Of a stretch of DNA of 64,000 nucleotides, positions 25,571-34,377 are shown piece after piece. Source of the stretch: Stenotrophomonas rhizophila (lineage in GTDB: Bacteria > Pseudomonadota > Gammaproteobacteria > Xanthomonadales > Xanthomonadaceae). The notes below the pieces were generated by a model, which ran no database searches, had not been told where the DNA came from, and saw nothing but the letters and a program-made list of their open reading frames with translations. A program made the translations under genes and the position numbers. Position 1 is the stretch's first letter. Each line of letters opens with the position of its first letter. The stretch covers positions 854,659 through 918,658 of the forward strand of contig NZ_RCDC01000004.1 in the NCBI RefSeq assembly GCF_003651185.1. Direction: 5' to 3'.

Positions 25571-25825
25571 CTACCGGCCGATTCCTCCGTCGCTTTGGCA
25601 CGCAGCACGTATCGCATCTCCTGCGAGAGCCTCGGCTGCTAGGAGCGCGTCTTTCAGAGACGGAAACGGGCGCCTCAAGTCTAGGAGAGCGCGGCCTGCG
25701 TCCGGAGTAACGGCCAGCAACATCCATCGATCAGGGTCGTCTTGCCAAACTTCGGCCAAATACCCTGTGCCCTCCGTCGCCAACCGGATGGAGTAAAACC
25801 GTTCGTCGGATTGATTTGTCCTCAA
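25571..25825 (-). CDS. Hypothetical protein
   Basis: An 84-residue acidic protein starting at TTG 25825, chosen because GGAGG lies seven bases upstream; GTG 25843 would add six residues. The pattern (YSIRLATEGTGYLAEVWQDD, then WMLLAVTPDAGRALLDLRRP and a helix LKDALLAAEALAGDAIRAA) alternates strand and helix like a small folded domain and has normal coding composition. I do not recognise the family and no partner is clear. Confidence 0.5.
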   Translation of the reverse strand: MRTNQSDERFYSIRLATEGTGYLAEVWQDDPDRWMLLAVTPDAGRALLDLRRPFPSLKDALLAAEALAGDAIRAACQSDGGIGR

Positions 25826-25879
25826 GGGCCACCCTCCACACACCAAACTTGCCCAGACTCACCCGCTGGTGCCGGCGCG

Positions 25880-26496
25880 TCAATTGACCGAGTGTATCGC
25901 CCAGGACGTGCATCCCAACACATCGAGCACTGCCTCCTCTCCTCCGCCGGCATCCCAAATGTTAAGGAGGGCCTTGTTGATCTCTGCCGCCACCTTCTCC
26001 AGCTGAACTAAGTTGTGGAGTGGTCGGAAGCGCCGCTGGACCGCCGCATGGACATCGGACTTGGGATCCGCGTCCTCATCCACTGACACGTCCTCATCTA
26101 GCGGCACAGGGCTTGAGCTTGGAGTCAGGAGCTGATCTTTGGCCCCTAACAACGCGCTGAGGTGTATCCAAAGGCTCTTGGTCATAGTTCACGTCCACGC
26201 CAACCTCGCGTCCAATCAATTCCAGCTTGCGGAGCACGGCCTCGTCGCAAAAGCGCTCAGCTCCTGAAATCCAGCGGCCGGGGAACAAAATCAGGTCCCA
26301 AGGCTTGGCAGAATGCCTCGACCGCGAAAGCCGTTAGACCGACCGCCCCGGTGACCATGTGCAGCTTCGCTGCGCCCTGTTCGCGGGCTGCCCGTCGCAG
26401 ACCCCGGGCAGCGTGGTTCAGCTCCGGCCGTGGACAATAGGAGGCTTCACCCACCGCTCTAACCTTCTTCTTAAATTTCACTTGCATGCCCGCCAT
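25880..26496 (-). pseudogene. Hypothetical gene with two +1 frameshifts
   Basis: Three minus-strand frames join into one sensible protein of about 205 residues. The first runs from 26496 through HMVTGAVGLTAFAVEAFCQA to LGPDFVP; removing one G from GGGG at 26280-26283 leads into GRWISGAERFCDEAVLRKLE, then VGVDVNYDQEP; removing one base near 26173 leads into WIHLSALLGAKDQLLTPSS and on through acidic DEDVSVDEDADP to 25880. No family is recognised. Single-base errors in the assembly are the alternative to real decay. Confidence 0.5.
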
Positions 26497-27087
26497 TTCG
26501 GCCGCGGGAGTATGCCAGAGGCCTCGGGGTTCTCACCCGGGCCAATCGGCAGCCTGCCACAGAACTGTGACGCGCGTCGCCGAGGCGTTTTGGCAGCGCG
26601 GAACAACAGGTGCACTGGCAGAAGACCATTCTTACGGGCCAAGTTGCGTCAATGGGCGCTTGACCCTCCGCTCAGCGCCCTCGACAGTAGGCATGTCAAG
26701 CTCCGATCTTGATAGCTAACTTGGCTGTCGCCGAACCGATAAGTCCCCAGGATGGCGTCGGCCGGCGTATGCGAAAGAGCCATGATGGAGGTTAAGCCAA
26801 AGAGCGAATCGGACCAGGGTCACCTTCGTGACCAGCGCGCGCGCACTTTCTGCCTTACTGCTATGAGATGCCGCTGCCAGTCGGCGCGTCCTTAACCATT
26901 AAGACCAACATCCCTGCAGGGCTATTCCTGTTAATGCCGTTTGTTAACCTTCCGCAAGTCATCGTACGCTTGAAGTACAGATACGACGCAGATCACGCCC
27001 GACTACCCGTTGGTCCCTACCTTCAATACCGAAGATTGGGCTGCTGGCCTGGACATCCATGGAAGCGTAAGAAGGGACGCAGGAAAC
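26497..27087. other. 591-bp stretch without a supported gene
   Basis: Several overlapping frames on the plus strand here are Arg/Ser/Pro-rich and lack ribosome sites. The last 200 bp are more AT-rich and probably hold the promoter of the diguanylate cyclase gene. Nothing else is recognised. Confidence 0.3.
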
Positions 27088-28668
27088 ATGAGGAAAATCG
27101 CCAATCACCTTAATCTTCAACGTCTGATCGTCGGCCTTGCCGTACTCTCCGCCGGGGTCATGTTGGCAAACGCTGTGTTTGCCGCATATCAAGTTCAACG
27201 CGAGCAACTGATCAATAGCGCACTCGAATCGAACCGTGTCTATGCCCACAAGCTCGCGCAGACCACCCATAATTTTCTGGTATCGACTCAGCAGCAGCTG
27301 GAATACAGCGCACGGACGATTGGGGCCGGTCGCGTGGGCAGTGGCGTCGACTCCGCCGAGGCACATCGGTTGAAATCCCAGACAAATGCGTTCAACTCGG
27401 TTGTGGTGGTGGACAACCAAGGACGAGTGACGGCATCTTCCCCAACCCTACCGCAGATCGACGGCCAAGTTCTTTCCAGCTTAGCCAACTCCTTAGCGAT
27501 CGCCAGTCGCGCCCCGCTCGTGAGCAACCCCTACGTTTCTGCGACCGGCAAGTTGGTCCTGACCATCTCGCAACCAATCTTTGACCCGTCTGGGGGCTAC
27601 CAAGGCTACATCAGCGCTTCAATCCACCTGAAAGAGCCCAACGTGCTCCATACCTTACTTGGAACACACTACTACCGGGACGGGTCATATCTTTACGTCG
27701 TAGGTCAGGACGGAAAGCTTCTCTATCACCCCGAACCTGACCGGGTGGGCGAATCGGCGTTAAAAAATGAAGTGGTCAAGGCCGTTTCTCGCGGAGAAGC
27801 CGGTGCCATGCCCACGATCAACAGCCATGGGGTGCATATGTTGGCCGGGTATGCGCCTATCCCAGCCGTGCATTGGGGCATCGTTTCTCAACGTCCCGTC
27901 GAGGCTACCCTGCGGCCACTGACACACCTGATGAACACCGTGCTGCTCAACGCCGCCCCTCTGGGCATCCTCTCGCTTCTGCTGATCTGGGTGGTTTCCC
28001 GGCGCATTTCACGGCCGTTGTGGCAGCTGGCATCGACGGCCCAGAACAGCGATGTATCTCAGGCGATTCTGACCGTGACTGCGGTTGATACGTGGTATTA
28101 CGAAGCAGATGAACTACAGAAGGCCGTGCTGATCAGTTTCAATGCGTTCAACGACCGAATTGGTCGGCTGGACCAGGCCGTACTGACCGATCCACTGACC
28201 GGCTTGCTCAACCGCCGGGGGCTGGAAAGATCGCTAGGTTTTCTGTCCAACTCGGGAACGCGGTTTGCGATCATTGCCTTGGACATCGACCATTTCAAGA
28301 AGGTCAATGACCGCCACGGTCATGAGGTAGGCGACGGGGTAATTGCGGGTGTGGCCGATCTGATGCGACAGAACTCCCGGGCAGAAGATATCCTCTGTCG
28401 CATCGGGGGCGAGGAATTTTTGCTGCTGTTGCCCGACGTGAGCGCAGAGACCGCTGAGTTCGTCGCCGAGCGGCTCCGCAGAAGCATCCACGACCACGCA
28501 TTCCCCATCGTCGGCAGCACCACTGTCTCCATGGGCGTCAGTCATTTCCCAGAAACACACGAGGACGCCGACCACGCCATTCGGCAGGCCGACAAGGCCC
28601 TATACAAGGCTAAGGGCGAGGGGCGCGATCGGGTGGTCAGCTATCGCCGCAGAAGGGCGGATCGTTAA
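27088..28668 (+). CDS. Membrane diguanylate cyclase with Cache-type sensor
   Basis: Makes c-di-GMP at the inner membrane. The 526-residue protein has a first membrane segment (LIVGLAVLSAGVMLANAVFA), a periplasmic double-Cache-like domain (residues 40-285, with VVVVDNQGRVTASSP and LYVVGQDGKLLYHPE), a second segment (AAPLGILSLLLIWVV) and a GGDEF domain from DPLTGLLNRRGLE. The active site is intact: ALDIDHFKKVNDRHGHEVGD and CRIGGEEFLLLLPD. ATG 27088 has AGGAAA just upstream; the longer frame from 27010 would place a polar leader before the membrane segment. It faces the small convergent ORF at 28665, overlapping by four bases. Confidence 0.93.
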   Translation: MRKIANHLNLQRLIVGLAVLSAGVMLANAVFAAYQVQREQLINSALESNRVYAHKLAQTTHNFLVSTQQQLEYSARTIGAGRVGSGVDSAEAHRLKSQTNAFNSVVVVDNQGRVTASSPTLPQIDGQVLSSLANSLAIASRAPLVSNPYVSATGKLVLTISQPIFDPSGGYQGYISASIHLKEPNVLHTLLGTHYYRDGSYLYVVGQDGKLLYHPEPDRVGESALKNEVVKAVSRGEAGAMPTINSHGVHMLAGYAPIPAVHWGIVSQRPVEATLRPLTHLMNTVLLNAAPLGILSLLLIWVVSRRISRPLWQLASTAQNSDVSQAILTVTAVDTWYYEADELQKAVLISFNAFNDRIGRLDQAVLTDPLTGLLNRRGLERSLGFLSNSGTRFAIIALDIDHFKKVNDRHGHEVGDGVIAGVADLMRQNSRAEDILCRIGGEEFLLLLPDVSAETAEFVAERLRRSIHDHAFPIVGSTTVSMGVSHFPETHEDADHAIRQADKALYKAKGEGRDRVVSYRRRRADR

Positions 28669-28886
28669 GTCAGGGGCCACTGGCTGCTGCCCGCAAGCTC
28701 ATGCGGTAGGTGCAGCACCTCCGGCGATGCAACCGCTGAACGCCCCTGTGCATGACGTGCGAGGCGCCGGTCCAAGCGCCTCGCCGTCGCTGCCAGCAAT
28801 GCCCGCTCATCTGGGAGGGAGCCCGCCCTAGACAGCAACAACAGCTCCCGCGCGACGTTGAGCAGCCCCCGGTCACCCTGCTCCAC
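28665..28886 (-). CDS. Small helical hypothetical protein
   Basis: A 73-residue frame from GTG 28886, overlapping the end of the ankyrin pseudogene by 14 bp and the end of the diguanylate cyclase gene by 4 bp. It is rich in Leu, Ala and Arg in a helical rhythm (LLNVARELLLLSRAGSLPDE, RALLAATARRLDRRLARHAQ). The tight packing speaks for a real gene, but no ribosome site or family is seen, so a shadow frame is possible. Confidence 0.35.
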   Translation of the reverse strand: MEQGDRGLLNVARELLLLSRAGSLPDERALLAATARRLDRRLARHAQGRSAVASPEVLHLPHELAGSSQWPLT

Positions 28887-29306
28887 GGCTCAACAGAAAA
28901 GCAACGAACTGCGTCTGGTCGGCCTCCTTGGCGTGTTCCAGCGGATCACCTTCATTAACGTCCGCGCCGCGGTCGAGCAACAGGGTCGCGAGCCTGATCT
29001 TTTCGTCAGTGTTCAAGAGGTCGTCTCGAGCGAGCCACACCAAAGCCGGCTCGTCCTCTTCGTTTTCGGTGCAGGGGTATGCGTCGGCCGCAATACCGGC
29101 ATCCAGGAGGGCAGCCACCAAGTGCACATCTGCGCCGAGGCAAGCGTGATGAAGCTGCGGGAACGGAAGCTCTTGCCCCTAGCGTGAAGGGGCGGAGGCA
29201 ACGCGTCCAAGACCTCGTGCATCTCGTCGAAGATCGCTTTGAAATCGGGGTTTGTCGCGTATGCCTTGCCCCAGCCCGATATTTCAGCTTTTGCTTCCAG
29301 GTCCAT
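28873..29306 (-). pseudogene. Small ankyrin-repeat protein, frameshifted
   Basis: ATG 29306 with AAGGAG six bases upstream opens MDLEAKAEISGWGKAY, KAIFDEMHEVLDALP and breaks at GGGG (29176-29179). Adding one G restores the frame into QELPFPQLHHACLGADVHLV, AALLDAGIAADAYPCTENEE, DEPALVWLARDD and DRGADVNEGDPLEHAKEADQ to the stop at 28873. The restored protein of about 144 residues matches the intact paralogue at 18559-18993 along its whole length. The second half keeps its own possible starts, so a short product might still be made. Confidence 0.75.
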
Positions 29307-30102
29307 TCGACGCTCCTTATTAATTGTCACAGGTACAACCTGGCTCAGCCCACGAACTGAAGACCACCGATCACGGGCCCGCCGAGCCCTTCTTGCCGGA
29401 CCGTCCCAAGGCGCGTCATCAACTAACGGCGGCAGCAAGGGTGCTTTGGCTTGGGAAGGATCAAGCACAGATTGCCAAGCCTAACCTTTCAGGAGAGCGG
29501 CCTATCTTCTCAGTGGCGTCATGCACCGATCCCTTAAGAGCAAAGCACGAAGACCAAGGCGCGGATGGATCAGGTCCAGCCGACCCAGATATCCTCTGCG
29601 ACATCTGGGCAGATCCGAGGACTTCTGCGGAACTGGTGAGATCGGTTCGCGAACAGCGCCTGACGTTCTTGTTTGCCTCAGCGTTTCTGGCGTGGGCCTG
29701 TCTCATGCTTTTCGACGCACTCAGGCGCGCTTTTGCAATCCGCGCTCTTGCGCGCTCCCTGCCGCAGCCCTCAATACAGACCGACGCCCCTTCGGGGAAA
29801 AGCCGCTATAAGCTCATCATGCTACTGAAGTGCGGAGATTGGCTCGAGTGGCGAGTTGGCATCAGAACGCACATCCCTAAGACTACCGCCAGCGACGCTC
29901 ATCGCGGAAACTGACGCAAGGCAGCCCTAGCGGATATTTGGCGGTCGTCGCGCTACCGAGATGGGGGCATGTGGCCTCACTTCACCGCGCCTGGAAAGCA
30001 CTGTCGGTGATCGAGGAGTCAGGCGGCTGTAGGCAGCGTTAGCCTCTGAGCCTCGCAGCAAGAGCACTGGTAGCCCCTGCTCGCGCGTCTCCTGAGACCC
30101 GT
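29307..30102. other. 796-bp stretch without a supported gene
   Basis: A plus-strand frame of 196 codons (29324-29914) contains one hydrophobic patch (LTFLFASAFLAWACLML) but has no ribosome site, and its first half is Pro/Ala/Arg-rich like a shadow. A minus-strand frame at 29461-29706 is no better. I see no repeat or RNA gene. Confidence 0.3.
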
Positions 30103-30765
30103 TCAAATTCTCCGCTGTGGCACCTTATGCCTTACTGCCTGAGGCTTGGTGCACAGATCCAACTCGTCCCGGACAGCTTCCGACCGCCGAAGTGCGCGGT
30201 ATGTATCCATGCAACTCCGATCGGTCTCCGTTATCCACCGATCAAACAGCTTGTCATCTCCCCCATCAAAGATATGCACGGCAGCTGGCCACCTCTTCTC
30301 GATCAGAGCGAGACGAAACACTGCAAGAATGACCTTGTTGGCCGGGCGATACGCCAACATGATCTCATCAATGAACTCGACAGCGCCGACACTCCCTGCG
30401 GCATAAAGCGACTTCACCAACGCTGGTGGCTGAGCGAACCGTGAGGCCTCGAAAAGCAATTGGCGGACGGTCGCAGTCCGAGCGTCTTTGATCGCCGCCG
30501 CCAACGCTCCGTCCAGAGCATCGGCGGAATTTGGAAAAGCACTTCGAATGATCATCGACGCAATATCGGTGTGATCCAAACCTGCGGCCACTCTCAACGC
30601 GTGCTGCGCCCCCCTTGCATCCGACAGGGATGCCAGCGCCAGCCTCACAGCAGAACAGTCGCCCCTTAACACCGCAATCAACAGATGACGGCGCTCTTCC
30701 TCGTCCTGGCCTTTCCCAGGATCAGAGTCATTCACTGACGTATCGGAGCTCGAGGTTTGATCCAT
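30103..30765 (-). CDS. Ankyrin-like helical-repeat protein
   Basis: A 220-residue protein. After an acidic, Ser-rich start come helical pairs spaced like ankyrin repeats: LLIAVLRGDCSAVRLALASL, HALRVAAGLDHTDIASMII, LAAAIKDARTATVRQLLFEA, LYAAGSVGAVEFIDEIML. The consensus TPLH motif is weak, so the assignment is tentative. It shares strand with the other ankyrin genes at 28873, 31989 and 18559. No partner enzyme is fused. Start ATG 30765 is the first in frame. Confidence 0.55.
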   Translation of the reverse strand: MDQTSSSDTSVNDSDPGKGQDEEERRHLLIAVLRGDCSAVRLALASLSDARGAQHALRVAAGLDHTDIASMIIRSAFPNSADALDGALAAAIKDARTATVRQLLFEASRFAQPPALVKSLYAAGSVGAVEFIDEIMLAYRPANKVILAVFRLALIEKRWPAAVHIFDGGDDKLFDRWITETDRSCMDTYRALRRSEAVRDELDLCTKPQAVRHKVPQRRI

Positions 30766-30930
30766 TCACCCACGTTAACTTAACGTTTTTACCTGTCAAC
30801 GTGCACACGGAGTTGGATCTGGTAGCCCGAAAGTTGCGAGCTACCAGTCCAGGGATTCGCAGGAGCTATAAGGCAGGAAAGGCATGGGTTTCAATTGGAC
30901 GCTTGAGGCCGTTGCGGGAGACCCCTGCTG

Positions 30931-31164
30931 TCACTCGTAGTCTTCCACGTTTGCAATCTCCAGCTCATAGTTGCTTGCGATGAGCACGCCATCCTCAGAC
31001 AAACTCTCGATCGTAGGCTCATTGATCCACTCCTCGATGGCGAACGACGCATCTGACAAGAACGTCTTCTTGGCCAGCCTCAGGGCATCTTCCGGGCTTT
31101 CTGCTTCGACTTCCAAATAATGCGCGCACTGCGCCAGACCATTGAACTCGACTTCGTACTTCAT
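30931..31164 (-). CDS. Hypothetical small acidic protein
   Basis: A 77-residue protein from ATG 31164, with AGGAG seven bases upstream. It reads as a compact alpha-beta domain: MKYEVEFNGLAQCAHYLEVE, a helix SPEDALRLAKKTFLS and strands up to SNYELEIANVEDYE. It resembles small stress or phage-borne proteins in composition, but I do not recognise the family. Confidence 0.6.
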   Translation of the reverse strand: MKYEVEFNGLAQCAHYLEVEAESPEDALRLAKKTFLSDASFAIEEWINEPTIESLSEDGVLIASNYELEIANVEDYE

Positions 31165-31252
31165 GTTACTTCTCCTTGCCGAGCACCCTGCCCGGCTTCG
31201 GAGCAAAAGTTACAGCGAGTTGCTTGGACCATCGAGTACGAACTCGTACCGA

Positions 31253-31921
31253 CTAGCTGACCGTCGATTCATGTGATATGACCGTTGCCTCATCGAGCTC
31301 CTGCCTATCCAGGAAGGCCATCGTCTCTGCATGAAATCGGTCAACATGAATTCGATAGGCTCGCCGCCACAGGCGCTTCTCGGCAGGACAAACCCAAGGC
31401 AGAGTCAATGCCTGATCGACGCAAAGCGCCGAAATCCTGGCGCCGCGGGCAAAGGCGTCTTCTATCGCGTCCAGATCAAGGGTTGTGATGCCGGCATGCG
31501 AGATGATGCGGTTTATCTTCTTCTTGGCGTCGCGCATCACAATAAAAGGCGTTCCGTGGCGGGTTCGGCCGAGGTGGCCTTCCAATGTCCCGGTCATGGC
31601 GTGCACTGATTTATTCACGCGGCCGAACCAAGTCAGAAGCTCGCACTTGCTGATCAACTTCGGACGACCAACAGCGTGGGCAAAAGGGTTGAGATGCGTG
31701 CGCTTTAGAGCTTCGAATTGCCGCCTCGGGATGGCCAAGTAGAACTCAGCCATTGACTGCGTGAAGCGCGTGTTGCTTGGCGCCTGATCCAGAAGCTGAC
31801 GGACAGTTTGATGGTCCGACCGCGCAAGAACGGCCGAGCGTTTGCCAGGATGGGCAATGATCTCTAGCGCAGAGCGAATGAACCCTTCTTCCAGACTGTC
31901 TTGATTGCTGATCAGCGTCAT
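31253..31921 (-). CDS. Hypothetical protein
   Basis: A 222-residue basic protein from ATG 31921. Central stretches (AIPRRQFEALKRTHLNPFAH, then LLTWFGRVNKSVHAMTGTLE) are helical, and RISALCVDQALTLPWVCPAE carries the only Cys residues. No signal peptide or membrane segment is seen. I do not recognise a family, and the neighbouring genes do not suggest one. Confidence 0.55.
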   Translation of the reverse strand: MTLISNQDSLEEGFIRSALEIIAHPGKRSAVLARSDHQTVRQLLDQAPSNTRFTQSMAEFYLAIPRRQFEALKRTHLNPFAHAVGRPKLISKCELLTWFGRVNKSVHAMTGTLEGHLGRTRHGTPFIVMRDAKKKINRIISHAGITTLDLDAIEDAFARGARISALCVDQALTLPWVCPAEKRLWRRAYRIHVDRFHAETMAFLDRQELDEATVISHESTVS

Positions 31922-31988
31922 TAGTTCGAGCCCTCCTCGTGACCCGAAGCCACTCTAGCTATGCGCAAAGTATGACGTGAATTTCAGA

Positions 31989-33071
31989 TCATAGGCGGCG
32001 CGCAGGATGCTGCCTTTTAGGCAGCCCGCCCGCCGTCGTTTCATATCCCTTCTCTCGATACTTCTCGTTGCACCGCAGTTCCTTGTTCTGGGCAGCGGCG
32101 CCAGCCCTCGCGATTGATCGATCCAGCCTCACCTCGACGTCCTCGTCTGAAATCAGTTCACGCACGTGGTCCAGATTGACCCGGCGAACCAACAGATCAG
32201 CCACCGCATCGTGTGCGCCGAGCAATGCAGCGTATAGGGCCGCTTCGGGATAAGCAGTTTTATGCGCAAATTCCATTACCGATTTCACCACCTCGGCATG
32301 ACCGTTTTTGGCGGCAACGAATAGGGCCTCCTGGCCGAAGTCGCGCGGTGCAAAGCTGGTTCGGACAATGGCCCAAAGCAGAGTTCGGACCAACGAGACA
32401 TGCCCCCTTGCAGCTGCGGTGTTCAACCCTAGGCTGTACGTATCCTCTGGATCGGGAAGTCCGGCCCCTATCAGGAACTTGATAATGGTCTCATGGTTGT
32501 GCTCCGCCGCAGCTTCAAATCCCCGCTGCGCGCATTGGATCTTGGACGAGAATGGTAGAAGGTGCTTGACCACTTCCAGATGACCTGCTCTGCAAGCAGC
32601 GATCAGTGCTCGACTGCCCCTGACTTTAGCATTCGAGAATAGAACCAATTGGAAGACGACATCGGCGTGGCCATGAAGCGAGGCCTCATATAGCGCTTGT
32701 GAGTCTCCCTCCAAAGGGCTGCAAAAGCGCATAAGCAGCTTGACCGTGTCAACATGCCCATGCTTGGCTGCGTGGATGAGCGCATCTCCACTTTCGACGT
32801 TGCAGAACGGGATTAGCCTCGCCACGCACTCTGTCTTGCCAGCCTTAGCCGCCTCGTTCAGTGGCTCACTCCGCCAGGAGGCCGTCAGCAGCGGTAGGAG
32901 CTGCTCAATAACATGGTCACGATCCAGCCTCATCGCCAAGACGATGGCATTTCGAGCTGCCTCGTCTACATCCTCTTGCTTCTCGCAGAGAGATACGATC
33001 GCGCCCAAATCGCCCGCATGGATCGCTCTCGTAAGTCCTCGATAGAACTGTTCTTTGTTCTTGCTGCTCAT
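31989..33071 (-). CDS. Ankyrin-repeat protein
   Basis: A 360-residue cytoplasmic protein made almost entirely of ankyrin repeats of about 33 residues, seen as ALIHAAKHGHVDTVKLLMRF, ALYEASLHGHADVVFQLVLF, ALIAACRAGHLEVVKHLLPF, LNTAAARGHVSLVRTLLWAI and ALFVAAKNGHAEVVKSVMEF. Eight to nine repeats are followed by a basic, probably disordered tail. Such proteins bind partner proteins; no effector domain or secretion signal is visible. The start ATG 33071 is the first in frame. Confidence 0.85.
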   Translation of the reverse strand: MSSKNKEQFYRGLTRAIHAGDLGAIVSLCEKQEDVDEAARNAIVLAMRLDRDHVIEQLLPLLTASWRSEPLNEAAKAGKTECVARLIPFCNVESGDALIHAAKHGHVDTVKLLMRFCSPLEGDSQALYEASLHGHADVVFQLVLFSNAKVRGSRALIAACRAGHLEVVKHLLPFSSKIQCAQRGFEAAAEHNHETIIKFLIGAGLPDPEDTYSLGLNTAAARGHVSLVRTLLWAIVRTSFAPRDFGQEALFVAAKNGHAEVVKSVMEFAHKTAYPEAALYAALLGAHDAVADLLVRRVNLDHVRELISDEDVEVRLDRSIARAGAAAQNKELRCNEKYREKGYETTAGGLPKRQHPARRL

Positions 33072-33197
33072 CCTTCCAACGTATCGCCAAAATTGATTTC
33101 GTCAAGGCTCAAAGAGGAGTAGACCTGCCAAGCGTTCAATACTTGACAGATGCGCGCTTTGCCTTAGAAAAGGTGAACATCAACTTCTCAACTACTC

Positions 33198-33419
33198 ATG
33201 AACATCGAAGAATTTTGGAACAGCGCATACATCGCAGCGCTTTCTCGCTTGCCGGCCAGAGATGCCCGCCGCGAGGCGGATCTTGCCACTGAGCTTTGTA
33301 TCGAGCATTGGCGCTCACATCAACAGCATTGGGAGCCCGCATACCTGGTCCGCTGGAGAGATCAAGATATCTGCCGAGCTTTCCCCGACGATAGAGCCGA
33401 GAAGAACAAACCAATTTAG
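33198..33419 (+). CDS. Hypothetical small protein
   Basis: A 73-residue helical protein from ATG 33198 (MNIEEFWNSAYIAALSRLPA, READLATELCIEHWRSHQ). The pattern of Trp and regularly spaced acidic residues resembles small uncharacterised proteins common in Xanthomonadaceae islands, from memory. Its end overlaps the end of the convergent gene by four bases. Confidence 0.55.
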   Translation: MNIEEFWNSAYIAALSRLPARDARREADLATELCIEHWRSHQQHWEPAYLVRWRDQDICRAFPDDRAEKNKPI

Positions 33420-34027
33420 ATAGGGGATCTTCCAGAATAGCCAACCTGCTGAGTCGATTGGTTCAGCCCAGCCTCCTCAGCCATCAACTTCTCCTTGGCA
33501 GCCAACTTCACTGCCTCGTGATACGCCGTTGCTGGACTCACAAATGCACTTAGCAAGGTGCCCTGATCTTTTGCAAAAAGCACATATCTCGCTGTTGGCT
33601 GCGGCTGCGCCAGAGCACCACTTGGCAGGTAGATGGTTGCATACATGACTTGATATCGACCATTGGGGGAAGCGTAATACTCAGCCATCGCCTGATAGGC
33701 GCCGACATCAAAGGGGTCAGTAGAAACGTTGGCAAAGGGCTTCCATCGCTCTACCAGTTCGCTCGGATTGGTACAAGCCATTGATGCGGGGCATCCGTAT
33801 TCAATTCTGGCGCGTTTAACAAAACCGTTGAATTGATCGCCTGTCACAACGTGTCCGCCATCCATGTGCAGCTGGAAGATCGCATGGCCATCTATCTCCT
33901 CCTCGGGCTCGCACCCCAAGATCGCAAACTGACTTGCGCCACATGCTTCTTCAGTCTCGCGCACTTCACCTGATACCGGGCCTTTGGGCTCCGCAGGGGT
34001 CAAACCGATGAAAAAGAACTCGCTCAT
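33416..34027 (-). CDS. Hypothetical protein
   Basis: A 203-residue cytoplasmic protein from ATG 34027, with GGAGGAAG just upstream. The N-terminus (MSEFFFIGLTPAEPKG) and middle (DGGHVVTGDQFNGFVKRARI, MAEYYASPNGRYQVMYATIY) look like a mixed alpha-beta fold. Three Cys are in ACGASQFAILGC and YGCPASMACTNP. I do not recognise the family. It lies next to the integrase remnant, so it may be cargo. Confidence 0.55.
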   Translation of the reverse strand: MSEFFFIGLTPAEPKGPVSGEVRETEEACGASQFAILGCEPEEEIDGHAIFQLHMDGGHVVTGDQFNGFVKRARIEYGCPASMACTNPSELVERWKPFANVSTDPFDVGAYQAMAEYYASPNGRYQVMYATIYLPSGALAQPQPTARYVLFAKDQGTLLSAFVSPATAYHEAVKLAAKEKLMAEEAGLNQSTQQVGYSGRSPI

Positions 34028-34062
34028 CTCGCTTCCTCCTTGGAATTCTTGTCTGACAGCCC

Positions 34063-34377
34063 CTATGTCAAAGCCGCCAAGAGCAACGGGGCCGCTCCCA
34101 GCATCACTCGCTCAACGCGCGTCATCTCTTCCAGCAATCGCGCATCGTCCACCTTTGTATAACGACCGGTCACGTCCCGACTGTTGCCGTGTTTGAAAAG
34201 GCGCTTCACCACCGCATACGAAGCCACTTCCTCAGCCACTGTAGCAAAGGTTCGGCGCAGATCATGGGTCCGAAGCGCCTCGATCTCGCCAGCTTTCTTC
34301 AAACCCTGCAAAATTGCCTTGCTGTCCAAATAGTGTCCCGGCCCTGCTCGGAGCGCAGAACGCCCGCAGTTCGGCAC
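34063..34377 (-). pseudogene. C-terminal remnant of a second tyrosine integrase
   Basis: About 100 residues matching only the end of a phage-type tyrosine recombinase: the His-x-x-Arg box in RTHDLRRTFATVAEEV, the third-box region VVKRLFKHGNSRDVTG and the nucleophile in RYTKVDD. The N-terminal DNA-binding part and the first catalytic Arg are missing. It lies immediately downstream of the intact integrase and is a different type, so an earlier element probably used the same tRNA site and was partly overwritten. Confidence 0.75.
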
